Of a stretch of DNA of 64,000 nucleotides, positions 27,322 to 37,925 are shown one piece after another. The DNA comes from Nakaseomyces glabratus (lineage: Eukaryota > Ascomycota > Saccharomycetes > Saccharomycetales > Saccharomycetaceae). The first letter of the stretch is position 1. The number at the start of each line of letters is the position of its first letter. The translations under genes and the position numbers were made by a program. The notes under the pieces were generated by a model. The model saw only the letters and a program-made list of their open reading frames with translations. It made no database searches and was not told where the DNA came from. The stretch lies in assembly GCF_010111755.1 (NCBI RefSeq), contig NC_088963.1:1054001-1118000 (forward strand), read 5' to 3'.

Positions 27322-28293
27322 ATGACGGGTGAAGGAAGTGTACCGGGGGGCGTCTCCGTTGTCGGTAAAGTGTTAGCCATTCAGTCACATGTGGTTCATG
27401 GTTATGTAGGTAACAGGGCAGCCACCTTCCCTTTACAATATCGAGGTTGGGATGTGGATGCGCTGAACACTGTCCAGTACTCTAACCACTTGGGGTATGG
27501 CCAGGCTACCGGGTTCAAATATAGTGGAGAGGAGCTGTGCTCTGTATTTCGTGACGGACTTCTGAAAGCTATGGGGAATCGTTATGATGCCATCATTACT
27601 GGTTATACACCTAGTGCTGAGGTCTTGGAAGATATTAGCGGTATAATCAAAAATCAGTTAAATCAACAACAAGATCTTAAGTGGATAGTTGATCCAGTTT
27701 TAGGAGATAACGGCAGGCTCTATGTCTCTGAAGATATAGTCCCAGTTTACAAAAGGCTACTTAGCCAAAACAAAATATTCCTAGCAACTCCCAACCAGTT
27801 TGAGATGGAGCTACTCTCAGAATCAGAGTTGACTGATCTGGAAAGTGCGTCTACGGCAGTATCAAAGTTCTTTCAACTGTATCCACATGTTGAAAGATTG
27901 GTAGTGACAAGTGTTGTGCTTGCAGGATCCGATGATTACGTTGTAATTGCTGCAGATAGAACTACATCACCCCAGGATACAATATACATCCGATCTCCAA
28001 GAATTAAATGTCACTTCTCTGGTAGTGGTGACTTATTTACAGCATTGCTGGTGGACGCACTACTGAGAGACAGGGAGAGTACGAAGCTTTCGCAAGCTGT
28101 TGCTAAGTCCCAATGGATGATTGGCAGTGTATTACAAAGAACTTACGAACAGGCTTTAAAGAGTGGCGAACTAAAAGACCAGGATAGCCCAGTAATAAAA
28201 GATTTGAAGCTAATACAATGCAGAGAGTTATTTCGCCTGCATGATATCCCGGAGATACCAATAACAGGACACATAAATGTACCTCAAACTTGA
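27322..28293 (+). CDS. BUD17: Pyridoxal kinase (Bud17)
   Basis: A 323-residue PfkB/ribokinase-fold enzyme matching Bud17 (YNR027W, 317 residues), a putative ATP-dependent pyridoxal/pyridoxine kinase of vitamin B6 salvage. The N-terminal substrate region reads QSHVVHGYVGNRAATFPLQ, typical of pyridoxal kinases. WIVDPVLGDNGRLYV and TPNQFEMELLS are the nucleotide-side motifs. The SGSGDLF motif carries the catalytic aspartate and anion hole. The start is the ATG at 27322. The stop is only 46 bp from the convergent ZNG1 stop. Confidence 0.92.
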   Translation: MTGEGSVPGGVSVVGKVLAIQSHVVHGYVGNRAATFPLQYRGWDVDALNTVQYSNHLGYGQATGFKYSGEELCSVFRDGLLKAMGNRYDAIITGYTPSAEVLEDISGIIKNQLNQQQDLKWIVDPVLGDNGRLYVSEDIVPVYKRLLSQNKIFLATPNQFEMELLSESELTDLESASTAVSKFFQLYPHVERLVVTSVVLAGSDDYVVIAADRTTSPQDTIYIRSPRIKCHFSGSGDLFTALLVDALLRDRESTKLSQAVAKSQWMIGSVLQRTYEQALKSGELKDQDSPVIKDLKLIQCRELFRLHDIPEIPITGHINVPQT

Positions 28294-28339
28294 AAGTGAA
28301 CTGTATTTAACTAAAAAATTCGTAACTTATATAATTTCA

Positions 28340-29638
28340 TTACTTGGAATCAATCACTCTCAACAAGAGCTTTTGAATACTGTCCTTGTCAAGGTATTTA
28401 CCTATTAACACCAACTTACAGTCACTTATGGTATCATCTGAATGCCCTGTAAAGATATCAAAGGTATCTCTAACACCTTGAATCACATAAGTGCTATCTG
28501 CAACCAAGACAAGACCCTTAGACCTCTCAATTTCCCAATCGTCTGATAGTTTACTCAAGTTCTTAATCTCATCGTCATCGCTAAGACCAAAATTCTTCCA
28601 CAATAATTTCTGTAAGAAATTTCTCTTAAAATTCTCAAACTCCTGTTCTGTTTTAAGTGGCCTGAAAGATAAAGTGACGGTACCCATTCTATGATCATGC
28701 ATGACCTTCTCATTTTGGAGAATTCTATCCTTAAAACTGCCATCCAAATTTAGGTCTGTGCCTTCATAAGCATGTAAGTCAAGCAATTTATCTAAAGAGA
28801 CTTCACCATACTGTGTATGGTATATTGGCGCGACACCATTGATGTCTTTTATTCTAGCTTCAATATCACTGATCGAAACTCTTTTACCCTCAATCTTATC
28901 TACTTTATTTAGCAGGATGCGGTCGGCCATAGCTATCTGAAAGTAAGCAATAGTTAGGTTCTCTTCTTTAACCACACTCTGGTTGTACCAATGCGCGTCT
29001 GGTGACACATCGTCCAAACATTTTACAATGTGTTCTGCGTCTAGCACCGTAATTATTCCGTCAATGTACACACTACTATTGAGTCCTTCGTCTTGCCAGA
29101 ACATTTTCGCTATTGGTGCAGGATCAGCAATACCAGACGTCTCTAGCAGAATATAATCAATGGACCCAGGTGATCTCTCGATCATATCCTCGATGGCCTT
29201 AACACCAATATTCTTCAAGGAGCAACATAGACAACCATTGCCCAGGTCTAACCACTCCTGGTACTTAGAATCTCCATTTTGAATAGTCATAGCCTTTTCT
29301 ATCTCACTACTGTCCCCAAACTCATTCAATATCACAGCTATCTTCCTGTCTGAGCCCTTTAGTGCTATCTTCTCAAGCAACGTAGACTTACCACTGCCCA
29401 AATAACCGGTAATTATAGTCACAGGAATCCTCTTTTTTTCTGTTTGAATGCCACTATTAGAACTCAAAGGCACCTCGACCTGCTTGTTAGACCTATCTAC
29501 TTTATCAGCACTCACCAAATTGTGGCCCCCATCGTTCCGCACTTTCCCCAGAATCTCAGCGAGATTGGACTCACGCCCTGTAACTAGCGGCGGCAACTCG
29601 CCATCATCTTCATCGTGCTTGTAATTCTTCAGCGACAT
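28340..29638 (-). CDS. ZNG1: Zinc-regulated GTPase metallochaperone (COG0523/CobW family)
   Basis: A 432-residue G3E GTPase matching YNR029C (429 residues), the ZNG1 family that delivers zinc to methionine aminopeptidase. The Walker A motif GYLGSGKS lies at 78-85 and the metal-binding CLCC motif at 136-139 within GNGCLCCSLKN. NKVD serves as the guanine-specificity motif. The C-terminal CobW domain spans about 320-430. The acidic N-terminus (about 1-25) includes ELPPLV, resembling the family's Map1-docking CPELVPI-type region, but without the cysteine. The start is the ATG at 29638. Confidence 0.92.
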   Translation of the reverse strand: MSLKNYKHDEDDGELPPLVTGRESNLAEILGKVRNDGGHNLVSADKVDRSNKQVEVPLSSNSGIQTEKKRIPVTIITGYLGSGKSTLLEKIALKGSDRKIAVILNEFGDSSEIEKAMTIQNGDSKYQEWLDLGNGCLCCSLKNIGVKAIEDMIERSPGSIDYILLETSGIADPAPIAKMFWQDEGLNSSVYIDGIITVLDAEHIVKCLDDVSPDAHWYNQSVVKEENLTIAYFQIAMADRILLNKVDKIEGKRVSISDIEARIKDINGVAPIYHTQYGEVSLDKLLDLHAYEGTDLNLDGSFKDRILQNEKVMHDHRMGTVTLSFRPLKTEQEFENFKRNFLQKLLWKNFGLSDDDEIKNLSKLSDDWEIERSKGLVLVADSTYVIQGVRDTFDIFTGHSDDTISDCKLVLIGKYLDKDSIQKLLLRVIDSK

Positions 29639-29706
29639 GCCTCTATTGCACTCCTGCTGCAGGTTTAAATTACTGTTAGAAGCACTTAGTCTTCCTTATA
29701 TCTTTT

Positions 29707-29741
29707 CCGATGAGATACTCGGTGACGGATGGCGATGAGCT
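29707..29741 (+). promoter_or_regulatory. PAC motif between ZNG1 and ALG12
   Basis: An exact GCGATGAGCT lies at 29732-29741 and a near copy, CCGATGAGAT, at 29707-29716. It sits about 100 bp from both divergent starts. PAC is unexpected for these genes. Confidence 0.65.
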
Positions 29742-29844
29742 GTTTAAATTTCAAGCCATTTTGACACCAGACACCTTTAAATTAAACTAGTTCCAACTAA
29801 ATCGCTCAATTGGCAAGTAAGACATTAGCAGAACAATACCAAAG

Positions 29845-31533
29845 ATGTTTAAGTGGTCGCTTTTAGATACTGCACTGCTTGCTGTTATTTTTTACCACTT
29901 GGCCCAGGCTCCCTACACCAAGGTCGAGGAGAGTTTCACACTACAGGCAATCCACGATATTTTAGAGTATGGTGTTTTTGATATATCTCGCTATGATCAC
30001 TTACAGTTCCCTGGTGTGGTTCCCAGATCATTCATTGGTCCTCTGATTGTAGCCGTGCTTTCGAAGCCTGCCATTATGATTTCATCGATGCTGAATTTGT
30101 TCACTGATGACACACAAATGCATGCTCAATTGATTGTCCGTGGTGTTATTGGATTAGTCAATGGATTGTCTTTGATTATGCTTAAGAATGCCTTGCAGTC
30201 TTTGTTTGATGAAATCGAGGAGAAGAAGAACAAGAAACTGGAGAAAGATGGAGAAACCCCAGCAAACACTGTCACCATGACTAGTGTTGGGTCCTGGTTC
30301 CTTCTATTCTGCATGACAAGTTTTCATATGATGTTTTACAGTTCTAGAACATTACCAAACTTTGTTGGCGCGTTCCCATTGAGTAATATTGCCTTAAGCT
30401 TGGCTCTCAAGGGAAATCTCGAGTGGGCTATTTTGTTACTAAGTGGATCAGCTGTGATTTTTAGATTAGAGTTAGGCGGGTTAGCTGCAGGATTAACTAT
30501 ATTTGGCTTCATCTTCAAGAAGGTTGACATTTTTAGGGCCTTAAAATTTGGTTTCATGGGTGCCGGTATTGCTATTGGTATCAGCATGTCAATCGATTCT
30601 TACTTCTGGGGTGACTGGGGAATCCCAGAAGTTGACGCCTTTATCTTTAATGTTGTCTATGGTAAGTCTGCACAATGGGGTACTGAGTCACCTCTAGCTT
30701 ACTTCACTAACTATTTGAGGATGCTATTTCTTCCACCAACTGTGTTGGTATTGAACTATATCGGATACAGAGCAGCTCCAAAGAACCTGAAAATTGTCAC
30801 ATTAGCTGGCTACTTCCATATTTTGGCTATGTCCACTCAACCACACAAAGAATGGAGATTTATTATTTACTCAGTGCCACCAATTATAATGTTAGGTAGT
30901 GCAGGAGCTGCTTATTTGTGGGAGAACTTCAAAGTTAGAACCATGGGGAATGCTGCACTTCTAGCCTTGTTACCACTATCTGTTGCTATCGGTGGAGTTG
31001 TTTCCTATATATTTTGCTACATCTCTACCATGAACTACCCAGGTGGGGAGGCTCTTGCAATGTTCAATGACTACGTTATGGCTAACAATGTTACCAATTC
31101 TACTGTATTCATCACCGTGCCACCTTGTATGACTGGTGTAAGCCTGTTTGGCCAATTGGACTTTGATAAATATGGAATTACCTATGATAGAACCGAAGAT
31201 TCAAAGTCTGTTCAGAATAAATGGGACTCATATGACTACATGATCACACATGAAAGTCTTGACATTGGTAAGAGTTTTGGTATTGAAGACCCATCTGCAA
31301 GCAAATGGGAACTGATTGGTAAGAGCAAGATTTTTGCTGGAGTGAATCCAGCTCCCTTAACGGATTATATCTTCAAGGAAGGTAACAATGTATTCAGCTT
31401 GGTTAAGGATGTTATAATGAGAGAATCTCCATACGATTTCATGTTTGCTATGCTTGACAACTGCTTGATCCGTCAAGACCTTTTCTTTATCCATAAAAGA
31501 ATTAGGAATGACGCTGATGAGAACTTGCAATAG
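29845..31533 (+). CDS. ALG12: ER alpha-1,6-mannosyltransferase Alg12
   Basis: A 562-residue multi-pass ER enzyme matching Alg12 (YNR030W, 551 residues). It adds the eighth mannose to the lipid-linked oligosaccharide for N-glycosylation, using dolichol-phosphate-mannose. The GT22 signatures are visible. The lumenal catalytic loop near the N-terminus contains KVEESFTLQAIHDIL and YDHLQFPGVVPRSF, and the family motif HKEWRF follows later. About ten hydrophobic segments are spread across the first 400 residues. The start is the ATG at 29845. Confidence 0.94.
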   Translation: MFKWSLLDTALLAVIFYHLAQAPYTKVEESFTLQAIHDILEYGVFDISRYDHLQFPGVVPRSFIGPLIVAVLSKPAIMISSMLNLFTDDTQMHAQLIVRGVIGLVNGLSLIMLKNALQSLFDEIEEKKNKKLEKDGETPANTVTMTSVGSWFLLFCMTSFHMMFYSSRTLPNFVGAFPLSNIALSLALKGNLEWAILLLSGSAVIFRLELGGLAAGLTIFGFIFKKVDIFRALKFGFMGAGIAIGISMSIDSYFWGDWGIPEVDAFIFNVVYGKSAQWGTESPLAYFTNYLRMLFLPPTVLVLNYIGYRAAPKNLKIVTLAGYFHILAMSTQPHKEWRFIIYSVPPIIMLGSAGAAYLWENFKVRTMGNAALLALLPLSVAIGGVVSYIFCYISTMNYPGGEALAMFNDYVMANNVTNSTVFITVPPCMTGVSLFGQLDFDKYGITYDRTEDSKSVQNKWDSYDYMITHESLDIGKSFGIEDPSASKWELIGKSKIFAGVNPAPLTDYIFKEGNNVFSLVKDVIMRESPYDFMFAMLDNCLIRQDLFFIHKRIRNDADENLQ

Positions 31534-34500
31534 GTGTGTGAGAAACGATAGTTCTGTTATGTAAACGAACCCCTTTTTTTATACTATCTTAGAATAAACT
31601 CTTATTTTATCATATTTACGAATCTATGAAGTTTATCTTAAATCAAACGTAATGTCACAGTGTATAATTAGTTAATATAAAGAATATTAAATGTATGTAT
31701 ATTATCTATTAATTAAGATGAGATAATAATAAAAAAAATCTATCATTTCCTTTCTTGGGAACTTGAAACACTATTCGTGTCCACATCGTCTGATGAAAAC
31801 AATTGCTCTCTTATTTCAACAATCCAAGGGTCCATTAGCAATTCAACTGCGGTAGCTCTTCTCTTAGGGTCTTGTACTAAACACCTCTTCAAAAACCTTC
31901 TACCAGCTGAAGACACCTCATCTTGAGCAGGTAGTTGTGGAATATGCCCAGCAGCTACATGATACATGATGGCCCATTCATTGTCAAGGTTAGCCCAAGG
32001 CCTTCTCCCAGTAATCATCTCTAAAACAACTCAACCAAGAGACCAAATGTCATCAGAACCCAAATGGCCTTTATTTGTAGAGCCAGTGATGGACTCTGGA
32101 GCCATATACATAGGAGTACCTATCAGATCATTTAATCCTGTACTATCAGGAACAATCTTGTCCTCCTTCATATCATTATCTGCTCCAGGCATCTTCGTGC
32201 GTTTAGTACCTTTCTTGGATATTTTTCTGGCGGCACCAAAGTCAACGTACTTCACAATACCATTGAAGTCAAGAAGAATATTTTCAGGCTTAATATCTCT
32301 ATGAACAATTCCTGACTCGTGCAAGTAGGCCAAACCTTCTAATAGTTCCAAAGTGTACACTTGGGTGACCATCTCGTCTTCGATTCTTCCGTGCTCCAAT
32401 AAACTAGCCATAGAGCCACCTTCACAATATTCCATAAATATATTGACTTTATCACGATGCACTTCAACACCGTAGTATTGCACAATATTTGGATGGTTTA
32501 GCATTTCTAATACGTTCATCTCTTCCTTTATAGATGGAAATACCTTCTCCATTGCTTTACTGTCCTGGATTCTAATCTCTTTCACAGCCAAAATTTCACC
32601 ATTGTCCAAATCGACAGCAGAATAGACTGATCCAAAAGTTCCTCCGCCGATGAAGTTTCTCTTTTGCCATCTAATAGAGACGTTGGATATAGAAGATGCC
32701 AAGGAAGAAATGTACTTGTTTCCTTTATCTGTATCGTCAAGAACTTTACCTATTCTATGAGTACCTCTAGTGACATTTTCTTCAAGTGCTTTAATACTTT
32801 GCATACGTAGTTCAGAATTCTTTTGTAGCATAGAATCATCGTCGAAAACATCTTCGATATTTATATTTGGTCTAGGTTGTTGGCTATTCTTCTCCAATTC
32901 AACAGCTCTTGCACCCATAACATCGAAATGAGAAATTAAGAGAGACATACAAGCAGAAATCTTATGTTTCAAAGATGAGAATTGGTTTTCATCAAGTGCC
33001 AATATATTCCATCCGCTTGTCATATGCATTGCAAATTCCATTGCAGTAACACACCATCTAAAAGTTCTGGGATCAGTTGGATCACAATCCACTGATAAAA
33101 ATTGAAGCCAACCAACACTGAGACGTACCAATAGCAATATTATCAAAGATTTTTTCTCATTACTGGCAACATTAATACGTAAGAAATTTAAACCAAAGTC
33201 TCTTGCAAATAAAAATATACCGTTCAGGAGATCATTATTAGGGCAAACTTTCTTGAACGTCTTTACAATCTTATGATAATTTTTCAGGACACTGTATGTG
33301 CACCTGAAATACGCCTTATTCAATTTTTGCAAATTATTCTCCACAACTTCAAATGAACATCTTTTCTCCAAAAATGTGACACAGTCTGAAGCTGATTGTA
33401 AGAATCGATCGCATTGATATTCAAGAGCATAACTAGAACTTTGACACATCAATTTAATGGTATCAGGACGAGTCTTAAAATCAAGATCATTTATTTCTTC
33501 CGTGGTAAACTCACTTAAATTGAATACTTCACCAGACCATAACATTGGTTCTTGAGGACACAATACTAGAATATAACCCAGGGAGTTCAGTTTCATTTCA
33601 AGTTCCAAAATATCAGCATCTGGGTCTCTATCATCGTTATACATCTCTGCCACATGCGATTTCCCTGAGTTTAAATTTGGTGGTCTGAATTGGGCATCGA
33701 CATTACCGTTTTGCAGATAATACCTGGGCAGCCCATCCTTCCCAACTCCTTGAACAATCGATGTACTCAGATCCCATTTCTCTGCAACAGCATTGTATAG
33801 TGTTAAACTATTTTCAATCTCCAATTTAGGGATCAAATCACAACCACTGTCACTGTTGTACAATACCTTCAAAATCTCATTTTCAGGACAGCCCAATAAC
33901 TCTGGACTTGCAATCAGATAAATACCTTGCTTTTCCAATTTGCCCCCAGTGTAGACGAGAAAATGGCCTGTATCTTTCAAGCCGTTCATCAATTGAGCAT
34001 GATCGTCGATTCTATAAGTGACTGAGTTTTGGAAAGCCTTCATCAACACATTGGTGAACCTATTAAGTTTACGTTTCATTGATCCCAGTGTTTCAAATAG
34101 TTGTACTAGCCATTTCTCCGCCTCTGCTTCGTTAGTCAATTTTGGTGGGGAATTTTGTTGTTGTAACAAGTAAGAATGCAACCTATGCACCAATCTTAAT
34201 GTCAATTTAGTAAACTCAATGGCTATAACTTTACCTGCACCGTCGATATAATGTCCACAGTTTTTCAAACCGTCCCAATACTTCAATAGGATATCTGGTT
34301 CTTTGAATGCATTCGTAGATTTACCACCACCATCGAGGAGTTTTAATTCTAGAAGGATGAACAGGTGTCTTATGGCCTCCACGACTGTATCATCAAATTG
34401 TGGATCGATATTAACAGTAAATTGCCAACCTTGACAATAACTTATGACTGTGAACTTCATCTGTACAGCTACTCGGATATACGAGTTAAAATCATCGATC

Positions 34501-35485
34501 ATTTGATCAATCATCATCATTGTTGGTTTCTGTAACTTCTTGGCATAGGATAAACGTAGTTGGATGATATCTTTTACTAGTCTCATGGGGAACATTAATA
34601 ACATTTCCAATTGATCGTTCAAATACATTAGATTCAACTCATTCAACGTATCTCTATTCTTTAAGAAAAATAGTTTTGCTTTCAGTATCCAAGGCGCCAG
34701 TGGGAAAAAAATTCTCTTTTGGAAAATGGCCTCTATATCCTTTTCCTTAATCATTTGGTCTGCGAATTCGTGAGCGTAATGACGGAAGATTGCATCATCA
34801 TCGTTGATATCAACGACAACTTGAGTCTCAGGGTCCTTGGTGCCTACAACCCAATTTCTGATATAATGTATTTTCTCTTCAAAGTTTCTCTTGAAATTCA
34901 ACCAGCTATCAAGGGTGTCAATTCTATTTCTAAATGCTTCTGTCTTTGCAATTGGCTTATCTTGGTATAGTCTTTTCATGTTACTCCATAGTTTTATCAC
35001 ACGGTAATACTTGTTCATTAATTTTGCAATTTCCACTTCGCCTTCATCTGACGTCAAACCATCTGGTAATCTAAAATCTAGCACTCTTTGGAAAACTTCA
35101 TCCGCAGATTCTCTTAACAATTTCAAAGATTTTTTCTGGTCATCTACATTTCTACCATTCATCCATGCTTTTAACTCCAGCCATATGTCGTCCGAGTATT
35201 GTGTTGTAAACCCTGGTCCTTTAACTTCTTTAGCTATCTTTGTCTTCTCACTTTTAACAATATCACCTTTAAGAACATTTGCAAGCATTGTTTGCCATTC
35301 AAATCTCTTCACCACTGCTGGATCCTGTAATAACTGTGATATGAAATGTTCATTTGCAGATAAATTTTCCTGAGGCGCTGGTGTATCTGATACAGAGTTG
35401 TTTGGTGTCGATTTTCTTGGTGTAACGTCTGCTGAGTTATTAGTTGTGGAAGTTGTAGTGATAGCAGTATTGCTAGTACCGTTAC

Positions 35486-35490
35486 TATCT

Positions 35491-35528
<38 letters not shown>

Positions 35529-35632
35529 ATTATTATTATTGCTATTATTTCTATTGCTATTAGTATTATTATTATCGTTGGTATTGTTATTGATATTATT
35601 GTTAATGTTGTTATTATTTCCATCATTAATAT
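35486..35632 (-). repeat. Asn-codon repeat in SSK2
   Basis: A run of AAC then AAT codons on the coding strand (TTG and ATT repeats on the plus strand) encodes a poly-asparagine tract and an N-rich region of about 45 residues in the SSK2 N-terminal half. Its length is likely to vary between strains. Confidence 0.85.
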
Positions 35633-36921
35633 CAGCAGGAGATCTTCTGCTTTCTGTAGGAGTAGAACTAGATTGGTCTTCTCGTACCTTTTTGGAGGGG
35701 AAAGCCCAGTCTAACTTTCTGGATAGAAACCTTGAGCTTAATGCCACTAAGTTTTCGTTCCTATCAGCATCGGGGTTTATGAATTTAGTCCCAAAATCTA
35801 CATCGTCTTGTATATCCACATTACCATCCAGTTCTGAGAGTTTATTGTTTGAACCTGATTGATCGAATACCTCGTCCATTTCTATATCGAATTCTTCGTC
35901 CTCGTCTGTTACCGATGTGGGGCCGATCCCTCTAGTGTAATAATCATCTGGTACATTGCGCCTCATTTTCTCCAAGTAGAGTTGTTCATTGAGCACATAC
36001 TGTTTCTTAAACGTTCTTAGGCTTGCTGTACTTCCGTTCTGTATCGTTGCGGATCTTGTTGACGCGCCTGGCGTTGCCATGTCTTGAAGACTTCCGACGG
36101 AGCCCATGTTCACAGCGTTGCTTGCTGTACCACCAGGAGTAGCCATGGCGCTGTGCTTACCGGATGAGTGTTTCAAAGTGGATTCTGAAGGAGTAGAGCC
36201 TAGGTTACTTGGTAAGCTTCCTGCTGCCATATCTGGTGAGATTACCAGTGTGGGTGTGGTAATTGTTGAAGTGGAAGAATCCATCGCAATTGAGCTGGTC
36301 CTTATCTTGCTAGCTGTATTTGTGATACTTGGGTTCCCGTCCTGTGAATTGTAAATCTTGTATGGTTTCTTATTAGGCGATTGTTGCTGTACTTGTTGTC
36401 CTTGTCCCTGGTGTATCTGTGTTGCTATCTTTGGCAAGGAGTGTATACCTTGGCTGGAGTTGCTGACCACGGAGGCCCTTCGACTAGACCTAGCCGATGT
36501 GCTAGTAGGGCTTGGCACCGGCGCAAAAGAGATTGTGTTGTTGCCGCTGGAAGGCTGTTTTGGCACGCCTGTGGAGTTCTTGCCGAATGCGTTCAAGTTA
36601 GTGAGTGGGGAAATGCCGGGACTCAGAGGGCCCATACTCAGCACCGGGTTCTGCATCATCGAGTCGAACGTCAACCCCGTATGGTGCTGCATGAGACTCT
36701 CCGGTCCACCAATCCTCGAGCTCATGTACCCGGACTGCGGCGACGTGGTGTGGAACCCTGGCGGCGTGCCCACATTGCTGCCACTGCCACTGCCAGTAAC
36801 AGCACCAGCAGCACCGGCAGCGTCCCGAGGGTTGTAGTGGTACATGTACGGGTTTCTGGCATCTGAACTCGAGGACCTCGACCGCGCAGGCAAATACTCC
36901 TTCGCCAACCTCCGCGAGCCA

Positions 36922-37002
36922 GTACCAGTGCCAGTGCCAGTGCCAGTACCACCACCAGTACCAGTACCAGTACCAGTACCAGGAGTGCCAGTACTATCTG
37001 CT
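36922..37002 (-). repeat. Gly-Thr hexanucleotide repeat at the SSK2 N-terminus
   Basis: A 6-bp unit (GGTACT/GGCACT on the coding strand) repeats about 12 times with a few glycine-glycine interruptions. It encodes alternating Gly-Thr at about residues 15-41. It is a coding microsatellite. Confidence 0.85.
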
Positions 37003-37197
37003 GGTTTATGACTAAAGTAATCCGAATTGGACATCTGGTGTTCTTTAGAAGTGGAAAGAGAGGGAAAAACAATTGGGTCCTATTTATACTCTAGTTCTTT
37101 TTCTTGTAATTGAGGGAGGGGGGAGAGAAACAACCTATTTGTTATTCGCCAGATCTGGGTATCTGTACGTAGAATTCTAAAAAAACAGCGGTGTACC

Positions 37198-37207
37198 TAG
37201 CCGCCGA
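37198..37207 (+). promoter_or_regulatory. URS1 (Ume6-type) site upstream of SSK2
   Basis: TAGCCGCCGA is an exact match to the URS1 core bound by Ume6 in S. cerevisiae. It lies 164 bp before the SSK2 ATG and about 720 bp before PPG1. Confidence 0.65.
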
Positions 37208-37702
37208 AATGTAAAGTTGAAAAGGGGCGAAAACAAAAAGTTGGGGTAACGTAGCGCTGTTAGATCTCGCCCAGAAGGGAAAGCAGAGTATTGATGGCGG
37301 CTATTCTGAAGAATCCCTTCCCTTTCGCCGTTACGCTGGGGTTTTCCTAAAGTTTTTGTGTCTTGTGGCAGAAGCGGGAACTTCCCGGACGAAAAACCTA
37401 GACCTGCTCTCCCCCCCAACGCTCCACGCGTCTCGTTGCGAGGTATTCGTCTGCCAAAGAAACGTGTGTCTCTGGGTGTGTCTGTCTATGTGAAGGGCCG
37501 GTGCGGATGCGAAGAAGATGGGGGCAGGGACAAGGTTAAACCCATACACACAGTGTTAACGCGCAGCGTGTGGTCCTTCTGATGTGCTGTGAGACTGCTG
37601 CAGGACACGAAATTTATTTGCCATTTCGTGTCATGGTACCTTTGCTTCTGGAAGTGGGGGGAAGGCAGGGTAAAGCTGAAAAATCTATTTTTAGATTATT
37701 AG

Positions 37703-37710
37703 TTACCCGG
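37703..37710 (+). promoter_or_regulatory. Reb1 site upstream of PPG1
   Basis: TTACCCGG is an exact Reb1 motif about 220 bp before the PPG1 ATG. Confidence 0.6.
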
Positions 37711-37925
37711 CTGTTACGTGTTTGGGAGTTCGATTCTTGCCGGGAGCGGAAATTCCAGCTGGAAGGTTCTCATTTTTAAGGAAAAAAAAAAAAAGGAAGA
37801 AGGTAACAAAATTCAAAACATGATGTAGAGCTAGACCAAGAACGGGTACTAGAGTACAGAAAGGGTATAAGGTGCTTGAAGTGGGTGCTTTTGGGTCAGG
37901 CGGGAGGGGGCAAAACAGCGAGAGA

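Larger units (their letters stand above)
31743..37034 (-). pseudogene. SSK2: SSK2 MAPKKK interrupted by an in-frame TGA in the kinase domain
   Basis: Ssk2-type MAP kinase kinase kinase of the HOG osmostress pathway (YNR031C). It is activated by Ssk1 and phosphorylates Pbs2. The frame opens at the ATG at 37034 and runs 1667 codons to TGA at 32033-32031. It then continues in the same frame for 95 more codons to a TGA at 31745-31743. The kinase domain begins near residue 1456 with [12 protein letters not shown]-type lysine K1485, HRD aspartate D1580 and DFG aspartate D1598. The stop falls right after DIWSLG, where relatives have cysteine, and VVLEM follows at once. One base change from TGT or TGC explains it; no frameshift is needed. 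The N-terminus has Gly-Thr repeats and a poly-Asn run. The truncated product lacks the kinase C-lobe end and is probably inactive. Confidence 0.92.
37035..37925. promoter_or_regulatory. Long divergent promoter, SSK2 / PPG1
   Basis: An 891-bp region, fairly GC-rich. It holds an exact URS1 (37198-37207), AGGGG stress-element words near 37119 and 37222, an ACGCGT MCB-type word (37426-37431) and an exact Reb1 site TTACCCGG (37703-37710). Short overlapping frames here have no family features. Confidence 0.55.

Noticed and set aside
32016..32033. Frameshift or two separate genes as the explanation for the split SSK2
   Set aside because: The downstream kinase segment is in the same frame and continues immediately after the TGA, so a single base substitution is sufficient. 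The short 3' part has no promoter-like gap or independent function.
37720..37750. tRNA-like B-box (GAGTTCGATTCTTGCC)
   Set aside because: The TTCGATT loop is present, but the flanking bases do not form a T stem and no A-box or acceptor stem could be paired. Probably chance; an extra TFIIIC site cannot be excluded.
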